Shown here piece by piece: positions 9,638 to 18,601 of a DNA stretch of 60,986 nt (position 1 is the stretch's first letter; the number at the start of each line of letters is the position of its first letter). A model generated the notes under the pieces. That model was given only the letters and a program-made list of their open reading frames with translations, searched no databases and was not told the DNA's origin. The translations under genes were made by a program, and so were the position numbers. Source of the DNA: Croceimicrobium sp965658965 (lineage in GTDB: Bacteria > Bacteroidota > Bacteroidia > Flavobacteriales > Schleiferiaceae); the NCBI GenBank assembly GCA_965658965.1, contig CBFHVV010000009.1:1-60986 (forward strand). The letters run 5' to 3'.

Positions 9638-9643
9638 TCTGGG

Positions 9644-10882
9644 CTATTGAAGCTTCAGTAATTCTAGAGCCTTAGCGCTAATTTTATCGGCCGCTCCCGT
9701 CTTTTGGCGCAAATATTCTGCTATCTTAACTTTAATCTCTGCGCGCAATTTTTCACTTTCTAGCTTTCGCAAGATGCGTATAAATTGTTCTGCATCTTCC
9801 AATTCAAAGCCAAAGCCTCCTTGCAAATATTCGGCTACTTCGATAAACTTGTAATGTTTTGGTCCGAAAGCTACAGGGATTTCATAAACAACTGCTTCAA
9901 CCGTACTGTGGAGCCCAGCGCCAAAGCCACCCCCAATTAATGCGAAATCGGCAAAGCGATAAAGCTTTTTTAAATGCCCAATATTGTCTACCAGTAAAAT
10001 CGTATCATTTTCAGACCAAGTGTTTTCGCTGAATTTACAGACTCCCCAATGCTTAAACTTAGTTTCAATCCGTTTTATATTTGCATTGCTTACGTCGTGC
10101 GGTGCAAGGATCACTTTTAGCTTAGAGAAAGAGTCCAGAGCCTTTTCGAGTAAATCCTCTTCTGCTTGCCATGAGCTGCCCAAAATCAAGCAGAATTTAT
10201 CACCGATAAAATCTTGAAATTTTTCAGAAGGGTAGTTTTCTTGACGATTAGTAAGGGCTTGGTCAAACCTACTGTCACCACAAATTTGTGCTCCCGTAAT
10301 ATGGTGGCTTTCTAATAGCCTTAACGAAGCTTTATCTTGAACTAGGATGCTGTCAATATTGGCTAAGACATTTTTAAAAAAAGTGCCCGTATATCGGTTG
10401 AAGTAAATTTGTTGGGGGCGAAATAATGCTGGCGCTAATAGTAGCGGGATATTCTTTTTATGGAGCTCTTTAAAGTAGTTTACCCAAATTTCGTATTTGA
10501 TGAAAATGGCTAAGTCAGGCTGAAGGATTTCAACAAATTTTTCGGCATTTTTAGGGCTGTCTAAGGGAAGATAAAGAATATGTTCGGCTAATTCGCGCTG
10601 CTTAAAATTAATAAAACCACTCGGCGAAAAAAAGCTTATCACAAATTGATGATCGGGTAAGGCTTTTTGTAATTGTTTTAAAATAGGAACGCCTTGTTCC
10701 ATTTCGCCCAAACTAGCGGCATGCAACCATATTCTTGGCTGCTGGCTAAGCGCCAGTGATTGATATTTTTTCGACCAATCTTTTCTTCCTTCAATAAAGT
10801 CGCTTGCTTTTGCAGAGAAATTACTAGCAACTTGAATAACTAGCCCATAGAATGCAATGCCTATGTTATATAAAAACTGCAA
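9644..10882 (-). CDS. waaA: 3-deoxy-D-manno-octulosonic acid (Kdo) transferase WaaA
   Basis: A membrane-associated glycosyltransferase that adds Kdo to lipid A precursor at the inner leaflet of the inner membrane. Supporting segments are the N-terminal hydrophobic anchor (FLYNIGIAFYGLVIQVAS), the family motif IWLHAASLGEMEQGVPILKQL containing the catalytic-type Glu, VISFFSPSGF, the C-terminal domain (LILGSSWQAEEDLL, ILAPHDVS) and GGGFGAGLHSTVEA. Length 412 is normal. The start is a TTG placed one base after the stop of the upstream outer-membrane-protein gene, and the N-terminus aligns with the family pattern from that codon, so translational coupling is likely. Confidence 0.93.
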   Translation of the reverse strand: MQFLYNIGIAFYGLVIQVASNFSAKASDFIEGRKDWSKKYQSLALSQQPRIWLHAASLGEMEQGVPILKQLQKALPDHQFVISFFSPSGFINFKQRELAEHILYLPLDSPKNAEKFVEILQPDLAIFIKYEIWVNYFKELHKKNIPLLLAPALFRPQQIYFNRYTGTFFKNVLANIDSILVQDKASLRLLESHHITGAQICGDSRFDQALTNRQENYPSEKFQDFIGDKFCLILGSSWQAEEDLLEKALDSFSKLKVILAPHDVSNANIKRIETKFKHWGVCKFSENTWSENDTILLVDNIGHLKKLYRFADFALIGGGFGAGLHSTVEAVVYEIPVAFGPKHYKFIEVAEYLQGGFGFELEDAEQFIRILRKLESEKLRAEIKVKIAEYLRQKTGAADKISAKALELLKLQ

Positions 10883-10883
10883 A

Positions 10884-11645
10884 TTAATTGTAATAGTATT
10901 CGTCCGTTTTGCCCCCTAAATAAATAGGTAAATACCATTTTAATTTAAGGCTATAAAGTAAATTCAATTGGCTTTCATTACTCAAAAGTCCGGTGGGGTA
11001 ATTGTACTTCCGCAGGTCTTGCGACCAAATCTGATTAAGTTCAAAAGATACTTTAAAGTTAACCAGTTTGCTTTTAGATAAATAAAGATAGCCTATGCTT
11101 TGCATAGCGGTAAAGCCTCTACTCAAGCGATCGTAACCTCTGATATATTCTTCATTTAGTTGGGGAGAATCATTTCCCACATTATCGATATTTAACCAAT
11201 GCCAGGCATATCCGGCGCCAGCTGCTACCGACCAGCCAGAGTTTTCATTGTTAGCTGGACTGAAGAATAATTTTTCGGCCTGCAGGTTAAAATAGGTGCC
11301 CCTTTGATTAATATTTATTTGGGCGTAGCTTCCGTTGCCATTAAGCAGTTGACCATTGGAAGTAGTTATGTTCTCTAAAATATCATTGCGACTTTCCACT
11401 TCTCCTCCGAAAAGGTAATTCAGCTCTCCACTAATGATTAAATTATTGTCAAATTTCCTTCCCACGGAAGTGCTTAAACTAAAGTTTTCCCTGAAATTTT
11501 CGGTCCAAGGGCCGCTGGGAATATTACTGGATAGACCAAAGCCAATAAGCCATGCTCTTTTACTTTCTACTCCCGTTTGCGCTTGTACTTGAGCAGAATG
11601 AAGAAGGATGAAAGCAATGAAAAGGAAGGTGAATTTTATTTTCAT
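10884..11645 (-). CDS. putative outer membrane beta-barrel protein
   Basis: The 253-residue product has a clear signal peptide (MKIKFTFLFIAFILLHSAQVQAQ) and then alternating hydrophobic/polar strands with many aromatic and glycine residues (GFGLSSNIP, SGELNYLFGGE, AAGAGYAWHWL, SIGYLYLSKS, LLYSLKLKWYLPIYL), which suggests a small beta-barrel of about 8-10 strands. I recognise no specific family. It is the first gene of the operon with waaA, so a role in the outer membrane is reasonable, but a link to lipid A is only inferred from position. A good -7 element lies 8 bp upstream of the ATG. Confidence 0.6.
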   Translation of the reverse strand: MKIKFTFLFIAFILLHSAQVQAQTGVESKRAWLIGFGLSSNIPSGPWTENFRENFSLSTSVGRKFDNNLIISGELNYLFGGEVESRNDILENITTSNGQLLNGNGSYAQININQRGTYFNLQAEKLFFSPANNENSGWSVAAGAGYAWHWLNIDNVGNDSPQLNEEYIRGYDRLSRGFTAMQSIGYLYLSKSKLVNFKVSFELNQIWSQDLRKYNYPTGLLSNESQLNLLYSLKLKWYLPIYLGGKTDEYYYN

Positions 11646-11653
11646 AATTGTTG

Positions 11654-11661
11654 CAAAAGTA
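11654..11661 (-). promoter_or_regulatory. -7 promoter element TACTTTTG for the OMP-waaA operon
   Basis: Read leftward, TACTTTTG exactly matches TAnnTTTG and is followed by CAACAATT and the ATG, giving a very short leader. No TTTG -33 box is evident. Confidence 0.45.
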
Positions 11662-11684
11662 AGAGGCTTTAGCTTAATGCTATT

Positions 11685-11692
11685 TATCTTTG
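11685..11692 (+). promoter_or_regulatory. -7 promoter element TATCTTTG for the nucleotide-sugar operon
   Basis: TATCTTTG is an exact TAnnTTTG match ending 18 bp before the ATG at 11711. It overlaps an upstream in-frame ATG at 11690, which therefore should not lie in the transcript; this supports the later start. It is back-to-back with the leftward element at 11654-11661. Confidence 0.5.
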
Positions 11693-11710
11693 TGGGAGAT
11701 AATTTATTTT

Positions 11711-12853
11711 ATGTCAAAAATACAGATGGTTGATCTCCTCAGCCAATACGATAAAATTAAGTCTCAAGTTGATAAAGCCATTATTGATGTGGTAGAATCA
11801 TCAGCCTATATTAATGGCCCTGAGGTAAAGTCATTTCAAAAAGAATTAGAGGATTACTTAAAGGTAAAACACGTAATTCCTTGTGCTAACGGAACCGACG
11901 CCCTGCAAATTGCCATGATGGCCTTAGGTTTAAAGCCAGGCGATGAGGTGATTACCGCCACTTTTACCTACGTAGCTACTGCAGAAGTAATTGCGCTTCT
12001 TGGCTTAAAGCCTGTTTTGGTAGATGTGGATGAAGATACTTTTGGGCTAAACCCAGAACAAGTTAAAGCTGCGATTACCCCAAAAACAAAAGCAATTGTC
12101 CCGGTTCATTTATTTGGGCAATGCGCCGATATGGATGCCATCATGGAAATCGCTAAAGAACATAATCTTTATGTGGTAGAGGATACCGCGCAGGCTATTG
12201 GCGCAGCGTACACCTTTAAAAATGGTGAAACAAAAATGGCCGGAACCATGGGCGATATAGGGACCACCTCATTTTTCCCCAGTAAAAATTTGGGATGCTA
12301 TGGAGATGGCGGGGCGATTTTTACGAATAGTGATGAGCTGGCCTCGGAGATGAGAATGGTGGCCAATCACGGGCAGTCGGTGCGTTATTACCATGATCGT
12401 ATCGGGGTAAATTCTCGCTTAGATTCTATTCAGGCCGCTATTTTGCGCTGTAAACTTCCGCATCTAGACGCTTATTGCGATGCAAGACGCTCAGCTGCAG
12501 ATTTTTATGATGAAGCTTTTTCCGCTTTTGATGAAATAAAAACGCCTGTAAGGGATAAGCAGTCTACTCATGTGTTTCATCAATATACGCTTCAATTGGC
12601 AGATGGATTTGATAGAGACGCTTTAGTTGACTATCTTCAAGCCCGAGAAATTCCATGTATGATTTATTATCCGGTAGCTCTACACATGCAAACTGCTTAT
12701 CGCGATGCTCGCTACAGCGATGGTAGTTTCCCCGTGACGGAGTCTTTGGTGAAAAATGTTTTTTCACTACCCATGCATACCGAATTAACCAATGAACAAT
12801 TAACCGAAATTACCACTGCAGTAGGTGATTTTATTAAAAACAATCGAAAATGA
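11711..12853 (+). CDS. DegT/DnrJ/EryC1/StrS family PLP-dependent sugar aminotransferase
   Basis: It should transfer an amino group from an amino acid to a keto-sugar nucleotide. The fold-type I pattern is clear: substrate loop (QMVDLLSQYDKIK), PLP phosphate-binding region (CANGTDALQIAM), Asp of VVEDTAQAIGA, and the Schiff-base Lys in FFPSKNLGCYGDGGA. It looks most like WbpE/VioA-type enzymes, but its substrate cannot be set from sequence alone. I start at MSKIQMVDL because the ATG 21 bp upstream overlaps the promoter element. The last four bases (ATGA) overlap the ugd start. It heads a five-gene operon and may act on a keto-sugar made by one of the downstream enzymes. Confidence 0.92.
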   Translation: MSKIQMVDLLSQYDKIKSQVDKAIIDVVESSAYINGPEVKSFQKELEDYLKVKHVIPCANGTDALQIAMMALGLKPGDEVITATFTYVATAEVIALLGLKPVLVDVDEDTFGLNPEQVKAAITPKTKAIVPVHLFGQCADMDAIMEIAKEHNLYVVEDTAQAIGAAYTFKNGETKMAGTMGDIGTTSFFPSKNLGCYGDGGAIFTNSDELASEMRMVANHGQSVRYYHDRIGVNSRLDSIQAAILRCKLPHLDAYCDARRSAADFYDEAFSAFDEIKTPVRDKQSTHVFHQYTLQLADGFDRDALVDYLQAREIPCMIYYPVALHMQTAYRDARYSDGSFPVTESLVKNVFSLPMHTELTNEQLTEITTAVGDFIKNNRK

Positions 12854-14169
12854 AAATCGTAATTGTTGGAACTGGCTACGTTGGCCTTGTTACGGGTACT
12901 TGCCTAGCTGAAGTAGGCATCGACGTGGTTTGCGTTGATGTGGATCAAAAAAAGATCGATAACCTTAAGAAAGGAATCCTGCCTATTTATGAGCCTGGTT
13001 TAGATAAACTTACCCAAAGAAATCATGAAAAAGGTCGCCTACAGTTTAGTACAAATCTTCCTGAGGCGATAAAGGATGCTGAAGCTGCTTTTATTGCAGT
13101 GGGCACCCCTCCTGGTGAAGACGGTAGTGCCGATTTACAATATGTTTTAGCGGTAGCGCGTGAGATTGGAGAAAATATGAATGGTTATGGCGTAGTAGTT
13201 ACCAAATCTACCGTACCCGTGGGAACCGCTGCCAAGGTGAAAAAAGAAATTCAGGAGGCTCTCGATCGCCGCGGCTTAAACTTAGAGTTTGATGTTGCTT
13301 CTAATCCTGAGTTCTTAAAAGAAGGTGCTGCTGTAAACGACTTTATGAAGCCGGACCGTATCGTAGTGGGTATCGAGTCTGAGCATGCACGTAAGGTGAT
13401 TGAAAAAATATACCATCCCTTTACCTTAAATGGGCATCCTGTTATTTTTATGGATGTTCCATCGGCAGAGATGACCAAATATGCAGCAAATGCAATGCTG
13501 GCCACTAAGATTAGCTTTATGAATGATATCGCTAACCTTTGCGAAATTATGGGAGCTGATGTTAATTTAGTGCGCAAAGGAATTGGGTCGGATCCAAGAA
13601 TCGGTAATCGTTTTATTTACCCTGGTATAGGTTATGGCGGTAGTTGTTTCCCTAAAGATGTAAAAGCTTTAGTGCGCACTGCACGTGAGAATGGTCACGA
13701 AATGCGCATCCTGCAAGCGGTAGAAGATGTAAATGACGATCAAAAGTCTGTGCTCTTTAATAAGCTAATGAAACGTTTCAATAACGATATTAAAGGTAAG
13801 AAATTCGCCATGTGGGGCCTTTCTTTTAAACCCAATACCGACGATATGCGTGAGGCTCCTTCTTTGGTGATAATCGATAAGATTATTGCGGCAGGTGGTT
13901 CTGTTTGCGCCTATGATCCAGTAGCAATGCCAGAGGCCAAGCACATGATTGGTGATAGAATAGAATACTCTGAATCTGAATATGAGGCCGTAAAAGGAGC
14001 AGATGCCCTGTTGGTGGTTACCGAATGGAGCGAATTTAGAGTGCCCGACTTTGAAGAAATAAAAACTTCATTGGTAAACCCAATTGTTTTTGATGGTAGA
14101 AATATTTTTAGCATCCAACGTATGGCAGATCTTGGTTTCGAGTATTACTGTATTGGCGTTAAATCTTAA
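12850..14169 (+). CDS. ugd: UDP-glucose 6-dehydrogenase
   Basis: This enzyme oxidises UDP-glucose twice with NAD+ to UDP-glucuronic acid. The N-terminal Rossmann motif is VGTGYVGLVTG. The central helix has EMTKYAANAMLATKISFMND, and the catalytic cysteine lies in GYGGSCFPKDVKAL. The C-terminal UDP-binding part has WGLSFKPNTDDMREAPS. Length 439 is normal. It overlaps the aminotransferase by four bases and is followed after 9 bp by a UDP-glucuronate decarboxylase, so its product probably feeds straight into UDP-xylose synthesis. A UDP-ManNAc dehydrogenase is less likely given the neighbour. Confidence 0.93.
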   Translation: MKIVIVGTGYVGLVTGTCLAEVGIDVVCVDVDQKKIDNLKKGILPIYEPGLDKLTQRNHEKGRLQFSTNLPEAIKDAEAAFIAVGTPPGEDGSADLQYVLAVAREIGENMNGYGVVVTKSTVPVGTAAKVKKEIQEALDRRGLNLEFDVASNPEFLKEGAAVNDFMKPDRIVVGIESEHARKVIEKIYHPFTLNGHPVIFMDVPSAEMTKYAANAMLATKISFMNDIANLCEIMGADVNLVRKGIGSDPRIGNRFIYPGIGYGGSCFPKDVKALVRTARENGHEMRILQAVEDVNDDQKSVLFNKLMKRFNNDIKGKKFAMWGLSFKPNTDDMREAPSLVIIDKIIAAGGSVCAYDPVAMPEAKHMIGDRIEYSESEYEAVKGADALLVVTEWSEFRVPDFEEIKTSLVNPIVFDGRNIFSIQRMADLGFEYYCIGVKS

Positions 14170-14178
14170 AATTTCAAG

Positions 14179-15168
14179 ATGAAAAGAGTATTAATTACGG
14201 GTGCCGCTGGCTTTTTAGGCTCACACCTTTGCGATCGTTTTATTAAAGAAGGCTTTCAGGTAGTAGGAATGGACAATCTTATTACCGGCGATTTGAAAAA
14301 CATTGAGCATCTCTTCGGTTTGAAGGAGTTTGAGTTTTATCATAATGATGTTTCCAACTTTATTCATGTTCCCGGCGACTTAGATTACATTATGCACTTC
14401 GCATCGCCAGCTAGTCCTATCGATTATTTGAAAATTCCTATTCAAACTCTTAAAGTGGGTTCATTAGGTATTCATAATTGTTTGGGTTTGGCTATGGCCA
14501 AGAAGGCGCGCCTAATTATCGCCTCGACCTCCGAAGTATATGGTGATCCACAAGTTCACCCGCAAACAGAAGAGTACTGGGGACACGTAAACCCCGTTGG
14601 ACCTAGAGGCGTTTACGATGAAGCAAAACGGTTTCAAGAGGCCATGACCATGGCTTATCATACTTACCACGGACTAGAAACCCGCATCGTTAGAATCTTT
14701 AACACCTATGGTCCGCGGATGCGCTTAAACGACGGAAGAGTTTTACCCGCCTTTATTGGGCAAGCATTAAGAGGAGAAGATCTTACAGTTTTCGGTGATG
14801 GTTCACAAACTCGCTCTTTCTGCTATGTGGACGATTTAGTAGAGGGTATTTACCGTTTACTAATGAGTGATTATGCAGGACCAGTTAATATTGGTAACCC
14901 AGATGAAATTACTATTGGTCAGTTTGCCGAAGAGATTATTAAGCTCACGGGTACCGATCAAAAGGTTATTTATGAGGATTTACCTAAAGATGACCCGACG
15001 CAAAGGCAACCAAATATTACCAAGGCCAAAGAAATTTTAGGCTGGGAGCCAAAAGTAAGTCGTGAAGAAGGCTTAAAAATCACCTATGAGTATTTCAAAT
15101 CTTTACCCGAAGAGGAATTGTACAAGAAAGATCATAAAGACTTCAAAGACTACGCAAGACAGAAATAG
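14179..15168 (+). CDS. UDP-glucuronic acid decarboxylase (UDP-xylose synthase)
   Basis: An extended short-chain dehydrogenase that decarboxylates UDP-glucuronate to UDP-xylose by way of a 4-keto intermediate. The NAD site is TGAAGFLGSHLCD. The segment HFASPASPIDYLKIP followed by TLKVGS..IHNCLGLA is highly characteristic of this family, as are STSEVYGDP and the catalytic Tyr-Lys of GVYDEAKRFQEA. YGPRM, GDGSQTRSFCYVDDLVEG and NIGNPDE follow as expected. At 329 residues it lacks the N-terminal membrane anchor of animal UXS1. It lies between ugd, which makes its substrate, and galE. Confidence 0.92.
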   Translation: MKRVLITGAAGFLGSHLCDRFIKEGFQVVGMDNLITGDLKNIEHLFGLKEFEFYHNDVSNFIHVPGDLDYIMHFASPASPIDYLKIPIQTLKVGSLGIHNCLGLAMAKKARLIIASTSEVYGDPQVHPQTEEYWGHVNPVGPRGVYDEAKRFQEAMTMAYHTYHGLETRIVRIFNTYGPRMRLNDGRVLPAFIGQALRGEDLTVFGDGSQTRSFCYVDDLVEGIYRLLMSDYAGPVNIGNPDEITIGQFAEEIIKLTGTDQKVIYEDLPKDDPTQRQPNITKAKEILGWEPKVSREEGLKITYEYFKSLPEEELYKKDHKDFKDYARQK

Positions 15169-15173
15169 AAATT

Positions 15174-16193
15174 ATGGCTAAAATTCTAGTAACTGGTGGT
15201 TTAGGTTTTATCGGTTCGCACACGGTAGTGGAGCTAATAAATGCTGGTCACGAGGCGGTAATTGTAGATGACCTCAGTAATGCTACCATGCAAGCCCTTA
15301 GTGGTATAGAAAAGATAACTGGTACGATGCCCGAATTTGTGCGGGTGGACTTAAAGAACAAGCAGGAGGTGCAAAGCTTCTTTGGCTCACACACAGACTT
15401 AGATGGGATTATTCATTTTGCCGCTTTCAAAGCAGTGGGGGAGTCGGTCCATAAACCTTTAGAATATTACGAGAACAACTTAGGTTCACTCGTTTATATT
15501 CTGCAAGAGATGCGCGACCTGAGTCTTGATAATATCATTTTTAGCAGTAGCTGTACGGTTTATGGCCAAGCAGATGAACTGCCAATTACAGAAAATAGTA
15601 AGGTGAAATCTGCCATTTCCCCTTATGGAAATACCAAGCAGGTAGGGGAGGAGATAATTAAAGATGCGATTGAGGCTCATGGTTTCAATGCCATTTCCCT
15701 GCGTTATTTTAACCCTATTGGAGCGCATCCTAGCGCGGAAATTGGCGAATCACCCTTAGGCGTGCCCTTAAACTTGGTTCCCTTCGTAACTCAAACAGCC
15801 GCAGGTGTTCGTCAGCAGTTATCTGTCTTCGGTAACGATTACGAAACAAGAGATGGCACTAATGAACGTGACTATATTCATGTAGTAGACGTGGCCAAAG
15901 CCCATGTTATTGCTGTAGAGCGTTTACTAAGTAAAGCGAATAGCGCTAATTATGAGTTCTTCAATTTAGGTACTGGTACCGGAAGTACAGTATTAGAAGT
16001 GATTCAATCTTTTGAGCGCGTTTCTGGCGAAAGCCTAAACTATAAAATAGTAGAGCGTCGTCGTGGTGATGTTACGGCCGCTTATGCAGATACAACTAAA
16101 GCTAATGACGAGCTAGGTTGGAAAACAGAGAAAACTTTAGACGATGCCATGGCAGACGCTTGGCGTTGGGAAAAGAAAATTAGAAATATTTAA
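15174..16193 (+). CDS. galE: UDP-glucose 4-epimerase GalE
   Basis: Interconverts UDP-glucose and UDP-galactose with bound NAD+. Motifs: TGGLGFIGSHTVVEL near the N-terminus, IIHFAAFKAVGESV, SSSCTVYGQAD, catalytic YGNTK at the Tyr-x-x-x-Lys position, SLRYFNPIGAHPSAEIGE, and RDYIHVVDVAKAHV. These match GalE rather than other SDR epimerases. Length 339 is normal. The start is 5 bp after the decarboxylase stop, and the dehydratase follows 2 bp downstream. In this operon it may supply galactose, or act on related UDP-sugars such as UDP-xylose or UDP-GlcNAc; specificity cannot be told from sequence. Confidence 0.94.
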   Translation: MAKILVTGGLGFIGSHTVVELINAGHEAVIVDDLSNATMQALSGIEKITGTMPEFVRVDLKNKQEVQSFFGSHTDLDGIIHFAAFKAVGESVHKPLEYYENNLGSLVYILQEMRDLSLDNIIFSSSCTVYGQADELPITENSKVKSAISPYGNTKQVGEEIIKDAIEAHGFNAISLRYFNPIGAHPSAEIGESPLGVPLNLVPFVTQTAAGVRQQLSVFGNDYETRDGTNERDYIHVVDVAKAHVIAVERLLSKANSANYEFFNLGTGTGSTVLEVIQSFERVSGESLNYKIVERRRGDVTAAYADTTKANDELGWKTEKTLDDAMADAWRWEKKIRNI

Positions 16194-16195
16194 GG

Positions 16196-17254
16196 ATGAG
16201 CGGAAAGAAAATTTTAATCACCGGAGGAGCAGGTTTTATTGGCTCACACGTAGTGAGACTCTTTGTAAATAAATACCCCGACTATGAAATTTACAATCTC
16301 GACTTACTCACGTATGCGGGTAACTTGGAGAACCTAAAGGACATAGAGGATAAGCCCAATTACCATTTTGTAAAAGCGGATATCGTTGACGCAGAGGCCA
16401 TGGATGCCCTTTTTGCTGAACATAAATTTGAAGGGGTTTTGCACTTGGCAGCAGAAAGCCATGTCGATCGTTCGATAACCGATCCACTTTCTTTTGTGCG
16501 CACCAATGTTATTGGTACCGTTAATTTATTGAATTCGTTTAGAGATACTTGGAAAGGCGATTTTCAAGGAAAGCGCTTTTACCATATTAGTACCGATGAG
16601 GTTTACGGAACATTAGGGGCTGAAGGTTTATTTGAGGAAACAACTTCTTACGATCCAAATTCTCCTTATTCAGCTTCTAAAGCAAGCTCCGATCACTTTG
16701 TTCGGGCTTATGGGGAAACTTACGGTATGCCTTATGTGATTACCAATTGTAGTAATAATTACGGCCCTAATCAGTTCCCAGAAAAGTTAGTGCCTTTGTT
16801 CTTTCATAATGTGTTAAATAATAAACCTTTACCGGTTTACGGTGATGGTAAATATACCCGCGATTGGCTTTATGTGGTAGATCATGCTCGCGCCATTGAT
16901 CTCGTTTACCATGAGGGTAAGAATGCCGAGACCTACAATATTGGCGGTTTTAACGAATGGCAAAATATTGAATTGATCAAAGTACTATGTAAGCAGATGG
17001 ACGAGAAGCTTGGACGTGAACCTGGCACTTCGGTAAAACTGATCACCTATGTAACCGATCGTCCTGGTCATGATCGCCGTTACGCCATTGACGCTACCAA
17101 GATTAATAAAGAGTTAGGTTGGGCGCCATCTGTTACTTTCGAAGAAGGTTTAGCGGAAACGATTGACTGGTATCTCTCTAATGAGGAGTGGTTAAATAAT
17201 GTTACTTCTGGTGACTACCAAAGGTATTATAGTGATATGTACAGCGAACGCTAA
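16196..17254 (+). CDS. rfbB: dTDP-glucose 4,6-dehydratase
   Basis: Makes dTDP-4-keto-6-deoxyglucose, a precursor of rhamnose and many deoxy- or amino-sugars. Motifs: TGGAGFIGSHVVRLF, HLAAESHVDRSI, catalytic STDEVYGTLG (Asp-Glu pair), YSASKASSDHFVRAYGETYG, and TNCSNNYGPNQFPEKLVPL, all diagnostic. Length 352 is normal. It is the last gene of the operon, followed by a strong terminator. No rfbA, rfbC or rfbD is nearby, so dTDP-glucose and the later steps must come from elsewhere. The keto-sugar product could be a substrate for the aminotransferase at the head of the operon. Confidence 0.94.
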   Translation: MSGKKILITGGAGFIGSHVVRLFVNKYPDYEIYNLDLLTYAGNLENLKDIEDKPNYHFVKADIVDAEAMDALFAEHKFEGVLHLAAESHVDRSITDPLSFVRTNVIGTVNLLNSFRDTWKGDFQGKRFYHISTDEVYGTLGAEGLFEETTSYDPNSPYSASKASSDHFVRAYGETYGMPYVITNCSNNYGPNQFPEKLVPLFFHNVLNNKPLPVYGDGKYTRDWLYVVDHARAIDLVYHEGKNAETYNIGGFNEWQNIELIKVLCKQMDEKLGREPGTSVKLITYVTDRPGHDRRYAIDATKINKELGWAPSVTFEEGLAETIDWYLSNEEWLNNVTSGDYQRYYSDMYSER

Positions 17255-17277
17255 CGTATTTTTTGAGGAATATTTTA

Positions 17278-17307
17278 ATCCCTAGCGCAAAAGTGCTGGG
17301 GATTTTT
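17278..17307 (+). terminator. rho-independent terminator of the nucleotide-sugar operon
   Basis: An 11-bp stem with two G-U type pairs (ATCCCTAGCGC pairing with GTGCTGGGGAT) and an AAAA loop is followed by TTTTT. It lies 23 bp after the rfbB stop and just before the convergent M16 gene ends. Confidence 0.85.
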
Positions 17308-17311
17308 GCTT

Positions 17312-18544
17312 TTAGACCTCCGTATTACGAAAATAGAGACTACTAAAATTATCCGCTTGGAAAATTTCATTAGCCACCGCCATCAAGGTTTCGGCGCTCG
17401 TATTTTCTACGTCTTTTACAATTTCTTCAAAGCTTTCGATGTGATTGTGAAAAAGTAGCGATTTACCAAAGGAAAGCATCAAGGCATTATTGTTTTCTTG
17501 TGCCATGGCTAACTGACCTAAGATCTGCTTTTTCGCTTTGCTTAATTGTAGCACGCCCAACTTCTGTTCGCGTAATTTGCGCAATTCTTTCTCCACTAAT
17601 CTTACCGTTCTATCTGCGGTCCCCGGGTCGGTGCCCAGATAGATTCCAAAAAGACCCGTATCGATATAAGGATGATAAAAAGATTCTAGGTGATAAGTGA
17701 AACCGTATTTTTCACGAATATTTAAATTCAGGCGCGAGTTCATTCCCGGGCCGCCCAAAAGATTGTTGAGAATAGCCATCGGGCGCATCATATCGTCTTT
17801 AGCAGGATAGGCACGTGTACCTAAAATAACGTGAGTTTGATAACCTGGGCGACTCACTGATTTTTGGCTAGGCTGGTATGGTTCTGGGCTGATAATTTTA
17901 CGCTCGCCTGAGCCAAATTCAACATTCTGTATTTGCTGCTCTAATAATTGCTCTAGCTTGTTTTTAGAAATATTGCCAATAGAACTGAATACCATTCGGT
18001 TTTTACTGTAGTTCCTATCAATAAAATCTAGAATATGCTGACGCTCGAAGGATTTAACACTTTCTACTGTGCCTAGTATGTTATTCCCTAAAGGATGATT
18101 GGGAAAAATTTGCTCTTCAAAATCATCAAAAATGCTATCCGCCGGGGTATCTTTATAAGAGTGAATTTCATCAATAATCACCTCTTTTTCTTTCAGGCAC
18201 TCTTTCTCTGGAAAGGTGCTGCGAAAGGCAATATCGGAAATCAGATCTATGGCGCGTTTATAGTCGGCGCTAAGAAAGGAACAATGAATCACTGTTTCCT
18301 CTTTGGAGGTAAATGCATTTAAGTCACCACCCACGTCTTCCATCCGACTGAGAATATGGTAGGCCTTTCGTTTTTGGGTGCCTTTAAATAGGCAGTGTTC
18401 TATATAATGGGCTAAACCTTGTTCGTGTTCTAACTCATCTCTGGAGCCAGCGGCGACAAGAAAACCAATATGGGCGATAGGGCTATTCACCTGATGGTGT
18501 ACCACGCGAATCCCATTGCTTAACTCAAAAATTTCGAGCTTCAT
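17312..18544 (-). CDS. M16 family zinc metallopeptidase (single-domain pair, active)
   Basis: An insulinase/processing-peptidase-like protein. The inverted zinc motif HxxEH is His46-Tyr-Ile-Glu49-His50 in GLAHYIEHCLFKGT, with the downstream third-ligand region ETVIHCSF...EKEVIIDEI. The C-terminal half has LNNLLGGPGMNSRLNLNIREKYGFTYHLESFYH, the R/Y substrate-binding motif of active partners. I see no signal peptide, so it is probably cytoplasmic. A TTG codon at 18550 could start a slightly longer protein, but the ATG at 18544 fits the family N-terminus (KLEIFELSNGIRVV). It lies 57 bp downstream of the LytTR regulator on the same strand and could be cotranscribed with it. Confidence 0.9.
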   Translation of the reverse strand: MKLEIFELSNGIRVVHHQVNSPIAHIGFLVAAGSRDELEHEQGLAHYIEHCLFKGTQKRKAYHILSRMEDVGGDLNAFTSKEETVIHCSFLSADYKRAIDLISDIAFRSTFPEKECLKEKEVIIDEIHSYKDTPADSIFDDFEEQIFPNHPLGNNILGTVESVKSFERQHILDFIDRNYSKNRMVFSSIGNISKNKLEQLLEQQIQNVEFGSGERKIISPEPYQPSQKSVSRPGYQTHVILGTRAYPAKDDMMRPMAILNNLLGGPGMNSRLNLNIREKYGFTYHLESFYHPYIDTGLFGIYLGTDPGTADRTVRLVEKELRKLREQKLGVLQLSKAKKQILGQLAMAQENNNALMLSFGKSLLFHNHIESFEEIVKDVENTSAETLMAVANEIFQADNFSSLYFRNTEV

Positions 18545-18601
18545 TAACAAAAATTAAATGCCTGCAAAGCTAGGTTTTAATGCGCGGGTGGCAAATAGAA
18601 T

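Noticed and set aside
11690..11710. Upstream ATG for the DegT aminotransferase (MWEIIYF...)
   Set aside because: It overlaps the -7 element TATCTTTG, so it should not be transcribed, and the added residues do not fit the family.
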